The notes beneath the pieces are model-generated. The model did not search any database, was not told the DNA's origin, and saw nothing but the letters and a program-made list of their open reading frames with translations. A program made the position numbers and the translations under genes. From NCBI GenBank assembly GCA_046757585.1, contig JBHHYR010000069.1, forward strand, positions 1 to 16,832: 16,832 nucleotides of DNA, written 5' to 3'. Every line of letters starts with the position of its first letter. The stretch's first letter is position 1. Of the stretch, positions 1 to 6,162 are shown one piece after another. Origin of the DNA: JBHHYR01 sp046757585. GTDB taxonomy: Bacteria > Desulfobacterota > Binatia > HRBIN30.

Positions 1-390
1 GGCGCCGCCGAGTACGTCGTCGGCATGACGACGGTTGCGGGCATTCTCATGCTCGCCGTGTGCCTCGCCAGCGGACAGGACCTCGCCTCGCCGCGCGGCT
101 GGGACTTGCCGATCCTGCTCGCGATCGCCCTTCTTCCGGGCACGCTCGGCCACTTCCTCTCCAACTGGGCGCACCGGCACACATCCGCCTTCGCCATGTC
201 GATCATGATTCTCGCCGTACCGGTGATCGCCTCGGCCGGTGCCGCGATGTTTCTCGACGAACGTCTCGGCCTGCCGGAGATCACCGGGGGAGCGGTTGTC
301 CTGATTGCGATCGGCAGCGTAATTGCCTCGGCGCATCCCCGTACCGCCGGAGAACTCGCACGCAGCGCGGCGGGAACGGATGCACCATAG
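1..390 (+). CDS. EamA/DMT-family permease, C-terminal part (cut by window edge)
   Basis: The reading frame is open from base 1 with no start in view and ends at TAG 388-390, so this is the last ~129 residues of a longer protein. It shows the second half of a drug/metabolite transporter (EamA, about ten membrane helices): hydrophobic segments around MTTVAGILMLAVCLASG, ILLAIALLPGTLGHFLSNWA, an AFAMSIMILAVPVIASAGAAMF helix and a final TGGAVVLIAIGSVIA helix. The spacing, with the 'LDERL..PEITGGAVVLIAIG' ending, is typical of EamA proteins, in which an acidic residue precedes the last helix. A short polar tail follows. The protein would sit in the inner membrane and move small metabolites; the substrate cannot be read from sequence. 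The ATG at 25 is internal and not the true start. Confidence 0.8.
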   Translation, partial: GAAEYVVGMTTVAGILMLAVCLASGQDLASPRGWDLPILLAIALLPGTLGHFLSNWAHRHTSAFAMSIMILAVPVIASAGAAMFLDERLGLPEITGGAVVLIAIGSVIASAHPRTAGELARSAAGTDAP

Positions 391-518
391 TGGCGCCCCG
401 GGCTGGCTTGCAGGCCATGCGCGGGCGCACCGCGAATCCAGCGCCCACTATGAGGCAGTGGTCGCCTTCAGCACTTCTCGCCCCCGGGGAAACACGGAGG
501 CCCTTGGGGCGGTGCGCG

Positions 519-764
519 GCGGACCTCGGCGCGAGCGCCGTCACCGAGGTGACAATCGAAGACACCCTGCCTGTCGGAGTCAGCATCGACGCAACGGAAG
601 TCGCCCAGGGATTCTGCATCGTGCTACCAGGTGACCCGGAAGGCACTTTCTTCCGTGTCAGGTGCAATCTCGGGACCCTTCCCCCAGGACAGAGCACGAC
701 GCTTACAATCTATGCGGCCCCCCACGCCACCGGAGTGATCACCAACACGGTGAGTGTGAGCGCC
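519..764 (+). pseudogene. DUF11 (conserved repeat domain) fragment
   Basis: About 82 residues match the DUF11 beta-sandwich repeat of surface and secreted proteins: 'TEVTIEDTLPVGVSI', then 'LGTLPPGQSTTLTIYA' and the closing 'GVITNTVSVSA'. The usual opening 'vTNnGpsdA.nv' half is mostly missing: only 'DLGASAVTEV' remains, and the sequence before it (391-518) looks like no protein. The frame stays open to TAG at 803, but after about 764 it is antisense to a methyltransferase remnant. In-frame ATGs at 417 and 450 exist with no convincing ribosome binding site. DUF11 repeats normally come in tandem in large exported proteins, often with a C-terminal sorting signal, so this is a piece of a lost gene. 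The family call is fairly firm; pseudogene status is inferred from truncation at both ends. Confidence 0.6.
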
Positions 765-1260
765 CGCGAGACGGTCATGCAGTGCATGGTCGAGGTCGCA
801 TAGAGAAACGGCCCGAATGGATGGTCGAGATTCTCGTGAACGTCGCTGGACGCCTTGATGTCGACCATCAGGAATGTTCCGTCCGGTTTCAGCGCGGTCG
901 CAACGTTCGTCAACACGACCCGCGGTTTCGCCTGATCGTGTATCACGTCGAAGGCTACGACCAAGTCATATGCCCCCGTTTCCTCCATCGTTGTCACGTC
1001 CTTGCTCACGAAGCGCACATTGGTCAGCCCGAGGGACTCCGCCTTCGTCCGTGCCTCGTCGACTGCCTTCTCGCGGAACTCGTACCCCGTAAACCGGCTG
1101 TTCGGGTAGGCTTGCGCCATGAGATTCGTGGAGTGTCCCTCGCCGCAGCCGATCTCAGCACATCGATCCCCCTTTGCAGCGCTTCCACGAGATCCGTGGT
1201 AGTCTTCCTGGGCCAGCGGCAGGGTCGATCGGCACCGTGCCCAGTACAGCCCGCGGAAGG
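765..1260 (-). pseudogene. Class I SAM-dependent methyltransferase remnant (Rv2258c-like), frameshifted and truncated
   Basis: Read on the minus strand from about 1260 down, the glycine-rich SAM-binding motif I appears as EIGCGEGHSTNL (about 1156-1121), then AQAYPNSRFTGYEF, the motif 'YDLVVAFDVIHDQ', 'ALKPDGTFLMVDIKAS' and 'HPFGPFLYATSTMHCMTVS', ending near 767. This order and the last motif resemble Rv2258c-type methyltransferases (winged-helix N-terminus, Rossmann MTase core). Upstream of motif I the natural continuation 'DLVEALQRGIDVL' is in another frame, consistent with one lost base near 1157-1160. A second frame change near 1200-1215 is suggested by 'STLPLA' in yet another frame. The N-terminal domain is not recognisable and the C-terminal ~60-80 residues are missing. 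Non-functional as it stands, unless the frameshifts are sequencing errors. Confidence 0.6.
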
Positions 1261-1415
1261 GGGGTCTCCGGGCGATTGTCGAAGTCTACCAGGCTGAGAG
1301 GCTCGAAGTGGACGGGGCGTGAAAGGAAGACGGCACGCCGGTACGCACGCGCGGACAAGCGGTCATCGGAGCACAGGAAACTGCACACGTGGCGGACGCG
1401 CGAGGAGGTATCGTT

Positions 1416-2240
1416 ATGACAAGTCTGCGTTGCTTCCCTTTGCTTTTGACGGGATTGCTCGCGGTAGTCCCGGCGGGCCGGGCGGCAGAACACCAGCACC
1501 CCGCCGGTGATGCGCACACGCTCGGCCAGGTAGCGTTTTCCACGTCCTGCACGGCGGAAGTTCGGGAGGACTTCAATCGTGCCGTGGCGAGGCTGCATTC
1601 CTTCTGGTACCAGGCGTCGGAGAAAGCGTTCGCGGCGGTTGCGCGGAAGGACCCGAGTTGCGCCCTGGCGTACTGGGGCATTGCGATGAGCCGCTTCCAT
1701 CAGCTGTGGGGGAAACCTAGGCCGGAGAATGTGAGGGTGGGGCAAGCAGCGTTGGAAAAAGCAAAGCTGGTCGGTGCGAAATCGGAGCGGGAGCGTGGCT
1801 ACATCAGTGCTCTCGGGCAGTTGTACAAGGATGCAAACAAGGTAGACCATCTCGACCGGATGGTCGCCTACGAAAGAGCAATGGAAAAGCTGTCCCGGCG
1901 GTATTCAGACGACTCGGAGGCAGCAATCTTTTACGCGCTCGCCCTGTTGGGCACCGCCTATGCCTCGCCGCCGGACAGGACCTACGCGCGCCAGCACAAG
2001 GCGGGTGCCATTCTGGAAAAGATTTTTGCTACCCAGCCGCATCATCCCGGTGTGGCACACTACATCATCCACAGTTATGACTACCCACCACTTGCGGGCC
2101 GGGCTCTAAGAGCGGCACGGCGCTATGCGAAGATTGCTCCACAAGCCCCCCACGCACTCCACATGCCATCCCATATTTTTACCCGTCTCGGTCTCTGGCA
2201 GGAGTCCATCGCCTCCAATCGCGCTGCGGCAGCCGCGGCG
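1416..2240 (+). pseudogene. Secreted TPR-repeat protein, N-terminal half only
   Basis: ATG 1416 is chosen because GAGGAGGT lies at 1402-1409, 6 bases upstream, and the protein then opens with a clear Sec signal peptide (MTSLRCFPLLLTGLLAVVPA, likely cut after AGRAA). The GTG at 1389 would only add residues in front of the signal. The mature part shows helical TPR-like pairs: 'FNRAVARLHSFWYQASEKAFAAVARKDPSCALAYWGIAMS', 'ERERGYISALGQLYKD', 'MVAYERAMEKLSRRYSDDSEAAIFYALALL', then 'HPGVAHYIIHSYDYPPLAGRAL' and 'APHALHMPSHIFTRLGLWQESIASNRAA'. These are hallmarks of a ~500-residue secreted TPR family of unknown function. At an alanine run (2221-2240) similarity stops. The frame continues to TGA 2456 through sequence that is antisense to a cupin start and then non-protein-like. 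About half of the protein is missing. Confidence 0.7.
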
Positions 2241-2335
2241 AGCTTCTTGCGGAAGAAGCTACGGCCGCTCGGCAGCCTCTCTTCCTGCCAGGCGACATCC
2301 TTGTCGTTGACGACGTGCTTGCACTCTGCACCCAT
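2240..2335 (-). pseudogene. Cupin-domain protein, N-terminal fragment
   Basis: On the minus strand an ATG at 2335 follows a GGAGG-type ribosome binding site (minus-strand GCGAACGGAGGCAGACCACC). About 32 residues follow, containing 'CKHVVNDKDVAWQEE' and 'GRSFFRKKL', which resemble the opening of small cupins ('v.h.ddv.w.e....gkf..rrk.Lg'). The match stops at the GC-rich alanine-coding stretch where the TPR gene on the other strand also stops, so two unrelated genes are joined here, each lacking its C-terminal half. No cupin metal-binding histidine motif remains. The family call rests on a short stretch and is tentative. Confidence 0.4.
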
Positions 2336-2365
2336 GGTGGTCTGCCTCCGTTCGCGACCCGGCAT

Positions 2366-2644
2366 CGTGATTCCGCCAGATCCGGCCAGGTTTGGAGCTT
2401 ATAGCAGAAAGCCGCGCCAGGCACCCGGGCGACGACGTTTTCCACACGGAGCTTGAAAGGTGCGGCGGTGTGGCTCCGGGCTGCGCGACGCTCGGAGCGG
2501 CACGGACGGGAGATCAGCGACGTCGTTAGGTCGTCAGCTTCGTAGTGCCGTTCGGAATTACGGTGACATCTGGATTTCCCCCTCCTTGCCAAGGAAGGAG
2601 AAAGGGGGAGGTCGCGACCGGCGCACTGCAACGCCCCCCATGCT
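2366..2644. other. Gene-free stretch between cupin and GST remnants
   Basis: I see no recognisable protein on either strand here. Open frames exist (including one on the minus strand through 2179-2766), but their composition is arginine/serine/proline-rich and does not look like a folded protein. The only structure is the hairpin repeat at 2574-2611. The stretch probably includes the former upstream region of the cupin gene (2336 upward). Confidence 0.5.
2574..2611. repeat. REP-like C/G-rich hairpin repeat
   Basis: The sequence reads TTTCCCCCTCCTTG, a short loop, then CCAAGGAAGGAGAAAGGGGG, so the two arms pair over most of their length with a few mismatches. This pyrimidine-rich/purine-rich hairpin type is common as an intergenic palindrome (REP-like) in GC-rich environmental genomes. 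It is related in style, though not identical, to the units upstream of metH at 16490-16602. It lies between two gene remnants. Mobilisation by a RAYT-type transposase is possible but none is in the window. Confidence 0.5.
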
Positions 2645-2902
2645 TTAGGCCGACATCGCTTTGAGATACGCAGGTCGCGCCGAGAGTCTTTCGAAATACT
2701 TGGACACGGCGGGGAATGATTCCAGGGACACTCCAAAGACGTTTGCCATGTTGAGAGTATACCCAACCATGATGTCCGCGCCGGTGAACTCGGATCCTAC
2801 GAGGTAATCTCGATCGTCCAATCCTTTCTCCAGCACCTCGAAGGCATCGCAGGCCCACCGCTGCATTTCCTCCACCACCGGCTTGAAGCGTGCATCGTCC
2901 GA
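2645..2902 (-). pseudogene. Glutathione S-transferase, C-terminal domain fragment
   Basis: The minus-strand frame ends at TAA 2645-2647 and reads 'DDARFKPVVEEMQRWACDAFEVLEKGL' followed by 'DYLVGSEFTGADIMVGYTLNMA' and 'FPAVSKYFERLSARPAYLKAM'. The all-helical GST C-terminal domain is clear: the 'fTgADI' N-capping/hydrophobic-staple motif with its conserved Asp, and the 'P.v..y..r...RPa...a' ending. The N-terminal thioredoxin-like domain that binds glutathione is absent: upstream of about 2902 the frame turns into sequence antisense to a BNR-repeat remnant. A GTG at 2878 could start translation, but the ~77-residue product would have no glutathione site. Normal members are about 200-220 residues. 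Confidence 0.75.
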
Positions 2903-2904
2903 TC

Positions 2905-3120
2905 GAACTGTTCCGCAGCGAGGACGGCGGCGTTACCTGGCGCGGCGTCGACGGTTTCAACCGGCACCCGATGCGCTTCCGGTGGGCCCCGCCAGACGAC
3001 TCCACACCCGACGGCCCCATCCTGCACTCGATCCTGATCGATCCCCGTTCGCCGTCGCATCTCTAGGTCGGTCTTTCCGGCGGCGGCGTGTTCGAGAGCC
3101 TCGATGCCGGCACGTCATGG
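2905..3120 (+). pseudogene. BNR/Asp-box repeat (sialidase/WD40-like beta-propeller) fragment with internal stop
   Basis: In one plus frame from 2905 the translation is 'ELFRSEDGGVTWRGVDGF', then 'GPILHSILIDPRSPSHL', a TAG stop at 3064-3066, and on in the same frame 'VGLSGGGVFESLDAGTSW'. Two Asp-box motifs (S.DgG.tW and SlDaGtsW) separated by an 'iliDPrsp..lyvGl.ggGvf' strand are diagnostic of BNR-repeat propellers (sortilin/sialidase/HCF136-like). The stop replaces the Tyr expected before VGLSGGG, a single-base nonsense change. There is no start on the left, where it meets the GST remnant, and the repeats end abruptly at 3120. Only two propeller blades remain of an expected six to eight. Confidence 0.7.
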
Positions 3121-3309
3121 CGACCCCCTCACGGAGTTGCTCGACGATCTCAATTCCGCTTTTCGCGGGATTCGCTTTCGCGTGATTGACGAGCAGCACC
3201 GCATCCGCCCGCCCGCTTTTTCGTCAACGGCAAGCAGGCCCGCGATCTCGACCAGCCGCTTTCCGGACACGATGAGGTGCAAATCGTCTGCGCCCTGAGT
3301 GGGGGCTGA
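3121..3309 (+). pseudogene. MoaD/ThiS-family sulfur carrier remnant, frameshifted
   Basis: The frame from 3128 reads 'LTELLDDLNSAFRGIRFRVIDEQHRIRP', the central helix and strand of a MoaD/ThiS ubiquitin-like fold. A frameshift between about 3208 and 3217 moves to the frame 'FFVNGKQARDLDQPLSGHDEVQIVCALSGG' ending at TGA 3307-3309. The terminal Gly-Gly is the thiocarboxylation site of sulfur carriers such as MoaD. The first ~25 residues (beta hairpin) are missing, with the BNR remnant ending just before. A MoaD-like gene next to a BNR-repeat gene is a pairing I recall from other genomes, so the two may be remains of one operon. It cannot give a full protein as sequenced. Confidence 0.7.
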
Positions 3310-3351
3310 GTGGCTGACCTCGGCCGGCCGCTGGGGTGGAAATCGGTTCCC

Positions 3352-4299
3352 TCACCTCAATCCGCTCCCGCCGGCACTGCGGGAGCGGCAGCTCCAGGGC
3401 GCCGCAAGGTCGCGTAAGAGCCTGTCGATCTCCGTATCCTTTTCTTCCCACACGCTTTGAATCCATTGCTGAAAGCGGGCGCGGGCGCTGTCGTCACCGA
3501 GGTAGTCGCCACCGAGCAGGTCGGCCGGAATCGGCTTCTCCTTGATCCGGACGATCACGCGGTGGAGCCGCCCCGCCAGAAAATCCCAGAAGTTCGGTGC
3601 CCCGTCCGGATACACAATGGTTACATCGAGGAGCGAGCGCAGCGCGCCGCCCATGGCGTCGAGCGCGAAGGCCATACCCCCGGCCTTGGGACGTAGCAGA
3701 TGCCTGTATGGCGACCGCTGCTGCGCGTGCTTAGCCGCCGTGAAGCGCGTACCTTCCACGAAGTTCAGGATCGACACCGGCGAGTTGCGGAATTTCCGGC
3801 ACATCCTGCGCGTGGTCTCGAGGTCCTTCCCGCGCAGCTCGGGACGACGCTCGAGGGTTGCACGCGAGTACCGCTTCATGAACGGGAAATCGAGGAACCA
3901 CCATGCCAGGCCGAGGAGCGGAACCCGGATCAGCTCCTGCTTCAGGAAGAACTTGAGAAAGGGGATCTTACGGTTGAACGTTCGCTGCAGGATGGGGATG
4001 TCGGCCCAGGTTTGATGGTTGCAGCTGACGAGGTACGAGCCGTCACGACGGAGCCCGTCTATGCCGCGCACGTCCCACTCGATCTCGTGTACGACGTCGA
4101 GGAGGGCGCTGTTGCAGTCGATCCAACCCGCGGCCAGCCACATGAGCACGCGACTCCACGCCTGGCGCCACCGCTCGAATGGCGAGATGAGCTTGGCGAG
4201 GCCAGCCGCGTACAAGGGAATGCACCAAAAGATCGTGTTCACGGCCAGCAGAACGAGACTCAAGCTGCCCAGAAACCAGGCCGGGAGGAAGCGCAACAC
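3352..4299 (-). CDS. 1-acyl-sn-glycerol-3-phosphate acyltransferase-like protein (PlsC/YihG type)
   Basis: This 315-residue membrane-anchored acyltransferase has a long N-terminal hydrophobic segment (residues ~1-37), the catalytic NHX4D box N94-H95...D100 (NHQTWAD), the segment 'FLKQELIRVPLLGLAWWFLDFPFMKR' and acyl-acceptor motif EGTR at 182-185. Length and motif context fit the YihG-like branch more than the shorter canonical PlsC. Family members move an acyl chain onto lysophosphatidic acid at the inner membrane in phospholipid synthesis; the exact substrate is not certain. The start is a GTG at 4299 with only a weak ribosome binding site; TTG 4296 is possible and no better ATG lies in frame before the upstream stop. 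It follows two tRNA genes on the same strand. The last ~15 residues are low-complexity Ser/Arg/Gly. Confidence 0.85.
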   Translation of the reverse strand: MLRFLPAWFLGSLSLVLLAVNTIFWCIPLYAAGLAKLISPFERWRQAWSRVLMWLAAGWIDCNSALLDVVHEIEWDVRGIDGLRRDGSYLVSCNHQTWADIPILQRTFNRKIPFLKFFLKQELIRVPLLGLAWWFLDFPFMKRYSRATLERRPELRGKDLETTRRMCRKFRNSPVSILNFVEGTRFTAAKHAQQRSPYRHLLRPKAGGMAFALDAMGGALRSLLDVTIVYPDGAPNFWDFLAGRLHRVIVRIKEKPIPADLLGGDYLGDDSARARFQQWIQSVWEEKDTEIDRLLRDLAAPWSCRSRSAGGSGLR

Positions 4300-4368
4300 A
4301 TCGTCGAGGTATCACACGCGCGTCCGCGCGGACAGAGGGCGCTGCCGGCCTCCCGCGCCGGGCGAAAA

Positions 4369-4442
<74 letters not shown>

Positions 4443-4494
4443 CCCGCCGCCGGAGCGCCGCCGCCGCACGCTCCCGCTGCTCCACATTCTAGAG

Positions 4495-4568
4495 TCGGGG
4501 TGAGAGGATTTGAACCTCCGGCCCCCTGCGCCCAAGGCAGGTGCGCTACCAGACTGCGCTACACCCCG
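4495..4568 (-). tRNA. tRNA-Pro (anticodon TGG)
   Basis: The minus-strand cloverleaf has acceptor CGGGGTG (4568-4562) pairing with 4496-4502 and discriminator A at 4495. The D-arm includes GCGCAGTCTGGTAGCGC, the anticodon arm CCTGC-CTTGGGC-GCAGG carries TGG, and the T-loop has GGTTCAAATCC. CCA is not encoded. It lies between rdgB and tRNA-Arg, all on the minus strand, and may be co-transcribed or have its own promoter in 4569-4674, where I see no clear signal. Confidence 0.95.
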
Positions 4569-4674
4569 TGGACCTCTGTCCTACCAAGATTTACTGTGTT
4601 GTGCGCTCCCAAGCAAACCCCGCGCAGAGGCAGCGTCCCAACGCCCGGTCATCCGAGGTCACACGGTGCCGCGC

Positions 4675-5283
4675 CTACGCGTGCGCCGAGAGGAAGCCGA
4701 GGAGTTCCTTGCGCAGCGCAGCGCACGCCCGTGCCCGATGGCTGACGCGGTTCTTCGCGGCTGCCGGCATGGCAGCAAATGTCATCCCAGCTGGCGGATA
4801 GAAGAAGATCGGATCGTACCCGAACCCGTCACCCCCACAGCGCTGGTCGAGGATGCGACCTTCACAGGAGCCTTCGGCGGTTAAGGTCGCACCGTCCGGG
4901 CAGGCCACGGCGATCACGCAGCGAAAGCGCGCGGTCCGTTCGGCGGGGGGGATCCCCGCCAACGCCGCCAGGAGCTTCTCGATGTTCGCCTGCGCGTCTT
5001 GCGGGCTGCCCGCATAGCGTGCCGAGCGCAGGCCGGGTGCCCCACCGAGGGCGTCTACTTCGAGGCCTGAGTCATCTGCCAAGGTCGCACAGCGGCTCCA
5101 GCGGGCGAGGGTGAGCGCTTTGTGGATCGCGTTCGCCCGGTACGTCTCACCGTCCTCGCGAACCGGTGGGGCACCGGGAAACTCCGATAGGGATCGTAGG
5201 ACTACTGGCAGGTCACGGAGCAGCTCGCAGAACTCGCGGAACTTTCCAACGTTGGTCGTTGCAATGAGCAAAAGTGGCCCCAA
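4675..5283 (-). CDS. rdgB: Non-canonical purine NTP pyrophosphatase (RdgB/HAM1, ITPase)
   Basis: This 202-residue protein has the complete Ham1/RdgB signature: an N-terminal substrate loop 'TTNVGKFREF' (T9/T10, N11, K14), the catalytic 'ADDSGLEVDAL' (D70-D71), 'FGYDPIF' at 154-160 and 'KNRVSHRARA' near the C-terminus with S181-H182-R183. It hydrolyses ITP, XTP and dITP to monophosphate and pyrophosphate, keeping deaminated purines out of DNA and RNA in the cytoplasm. The start is a TTG at 5283 with GAGGTG four bases upstream; TTG 5271 is an alternative, and no ATG fits the expected N-terminus. It begins 15 bases after the rph stop, the common rph-rdgB operon order. Family length is about 195-205. 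Confidence 0.93.
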   Translation of the reverse strand: MGPLLLIATTNVGKFREFCELLRDLPVVLRSLSEFPGAPPVREDGETYRANAIHKALTLARWSRCATLADDSGLEVDALGGAPGLRSARYAGSPQDAQANIEKLLAALAGIPPAERTARFRCVIAVACPDGATLTAEGSCEGRILDQRCGGDGFGYDPIFFYPPAGMTFAAMPAAAKNRVSHRARACAALRKELLGFLSAHA

Positions 5284-5298
5284 CTGACACCTCGGTAC

Positions 5299-6021
5299 TT
5301 ACAGGTGGGGCGCGAGGGCTCGCTGCTGCAGCTCGATCAGCTGCCGGATGCCGATCCATGCCAGATCAGCCAGTCGATCCAACTCGGCCTTCCCGAACGG
5401 CTTGGACTCGGCCGTACCCTGGACCTCGACAAACCCGCCTTCTGCCGTCATGACGAAGTTCATATCCACTTCCGCATGCGAGTCCTCGTCGTAGCAGAGA
5501 TCGAGCAACGCCTCACCGCGCACCATGCCGGCACTGACCGCGGCTACGGAGCCGGTCAGGGGATCCGCAGCGATCTCCCCGGCGCCGCGCAGCTGGTGCA
5601 CAGCCAGTGCCAGGGCGACGTACGCCCCGGTGACCGCCGCGGTTCGCGTGCCGCCGTCGGCCTGAATGACGTCACAGTCGAGCCAGATAGTTCGCGACCC
5701 GAGGAGAGCGAGGTTGGTGACCGCACGCAGGCTGCGTCCGATGAGACGTTGGATTTCATGGGTGCGCCCCCCCACACGCCCGCGCGCGGCTTCCCGCGGG
5801 ATGCGCGTCGCGCCTGACCCCGGCAGCATGCCGTACTCTCCCGTCACCCACCCTTGCGTCGTACCGCGCAGGAATCGCGGCACGTCCTCCTCGACGGTGG
5901 CCGTACAGATGACGCGCGTCTCTCCCACCTCGATCAGCACCGAGCCTGCGGTGCGGCGAATAAAGTCAGTTGTAATGTTGACCGACCGCAGTTGTGACGC
6001 CGTGCGTCCGTCCGCTCGCAT
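5299..6021 (-). CDS. rph: Ribonuclease PH
   Basis: RNase PH is a hexameric phosphorolytic 3'-5' exoribonuclease that trims tRNA 3' ends and degrades structured RNA. The start is ATG 6021, preceded by GAGGAGG with 7-base spacing; an upstream ATG at 6057 adds 12 Arg/Gly residues that run through this ribosome binding site and is less likely. From ATG 6021 the protein is 240 residues, the family norm. Seen motifs: the start MRADGR, 'RGTTQGWVTGEYGMLPGSG', 'RIGRSLRAV'-type helix, phosphate-binding GGTRTA with R126, and 'YDEDSHAEVDMNFVMT' with acidic D180 and D186 at the canonical positions, so catalysis should be intact. It leads a minus-strand cluster with rdgB and lies divergent from the sigma-54 activator gene. 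Confidence 0.95.
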   Translation of the reverse strand: MRADGRTASQLRSVNITTDFIRRTAGSVLIEVGETRVICTATVEEDVPRFLRGTTQGWVTGEYGMLPGSGATRIPREAARGRVGGRTHEIQRLIGRSLRAVTNLALLGSRTIWLDCDVIQADGGTRTAAVTGAYVALALAVHQLRGAGEIAADPLTGSVAAVSAGMVRGEALLDLCYDEDSHAEVDMNFVMTAEGGFVEVQGTAESKPFGKAELDRLADLAWIGIRQLIELQQRALAPHL

Positions 6022-6052
6022 ATCGCCGCCTCCTCTTTCTCGCCGCCCGGGA

Positions 6053-6082
6053 TTCATAACAAGTCCCTTTGACCTTCAGCAA
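6053..6082 (-). promoter_or_regulatory. Possible sigma-70-type promoter for rph
   Basis: In the divergent gap, the minus strand shows TTGCTG (6082-6077) and TATGAA (6058-6053) with an 18-base spacer, about 30 bases before the rph ATG. Only 3/6 and 4/6 consensus bases match, so this is a weak candidate chosen mainly for its position. Confidence 0.25.
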
Positions 6083-6107
6083 ATCGTGTCGCATAGATAA
6101 ACTCAGC

Positions 6108-6136
6108 TTGCGTTCGGCATGCAAGGCTGTTATTTT
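6108..6136 (+). promoter_or_regulatory. Possible promoter for the sigma-54 activator gene
   Basis: TTGCGT at 6108-6113 and TATTTT at 6131-6136 are 17 bases apart, ending about 26 bases before the ATG at 6163. The match is partial. No sigma-54 (-24/-12) element with the invariant GG and GC was found here, so there is no sign of autoactivation through sigma-54. Confidence 0.25.
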
Positions 6137-6162
6137 TTTGCCGCGCTTTTCTCTGGAGAGTC

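Noticed and set aside
1155..1850. 231-residue minus-strand frame opposite the TPR protein
   Set aside because: Most of it is antisense to the TPR gene, which has a signal peptide and strong ribosome binding site. Only its last ~30 residues overlap the methyltransferase remnant, in the wrong frame.
4320..4335. GTCCGCGCGGAC palindrome downstream of tRNA-Arg as a terminator
   Set aside because: A 12-base self-complementary stretch with no loop and no following T-run; GC-rich DNA produces these by chance.
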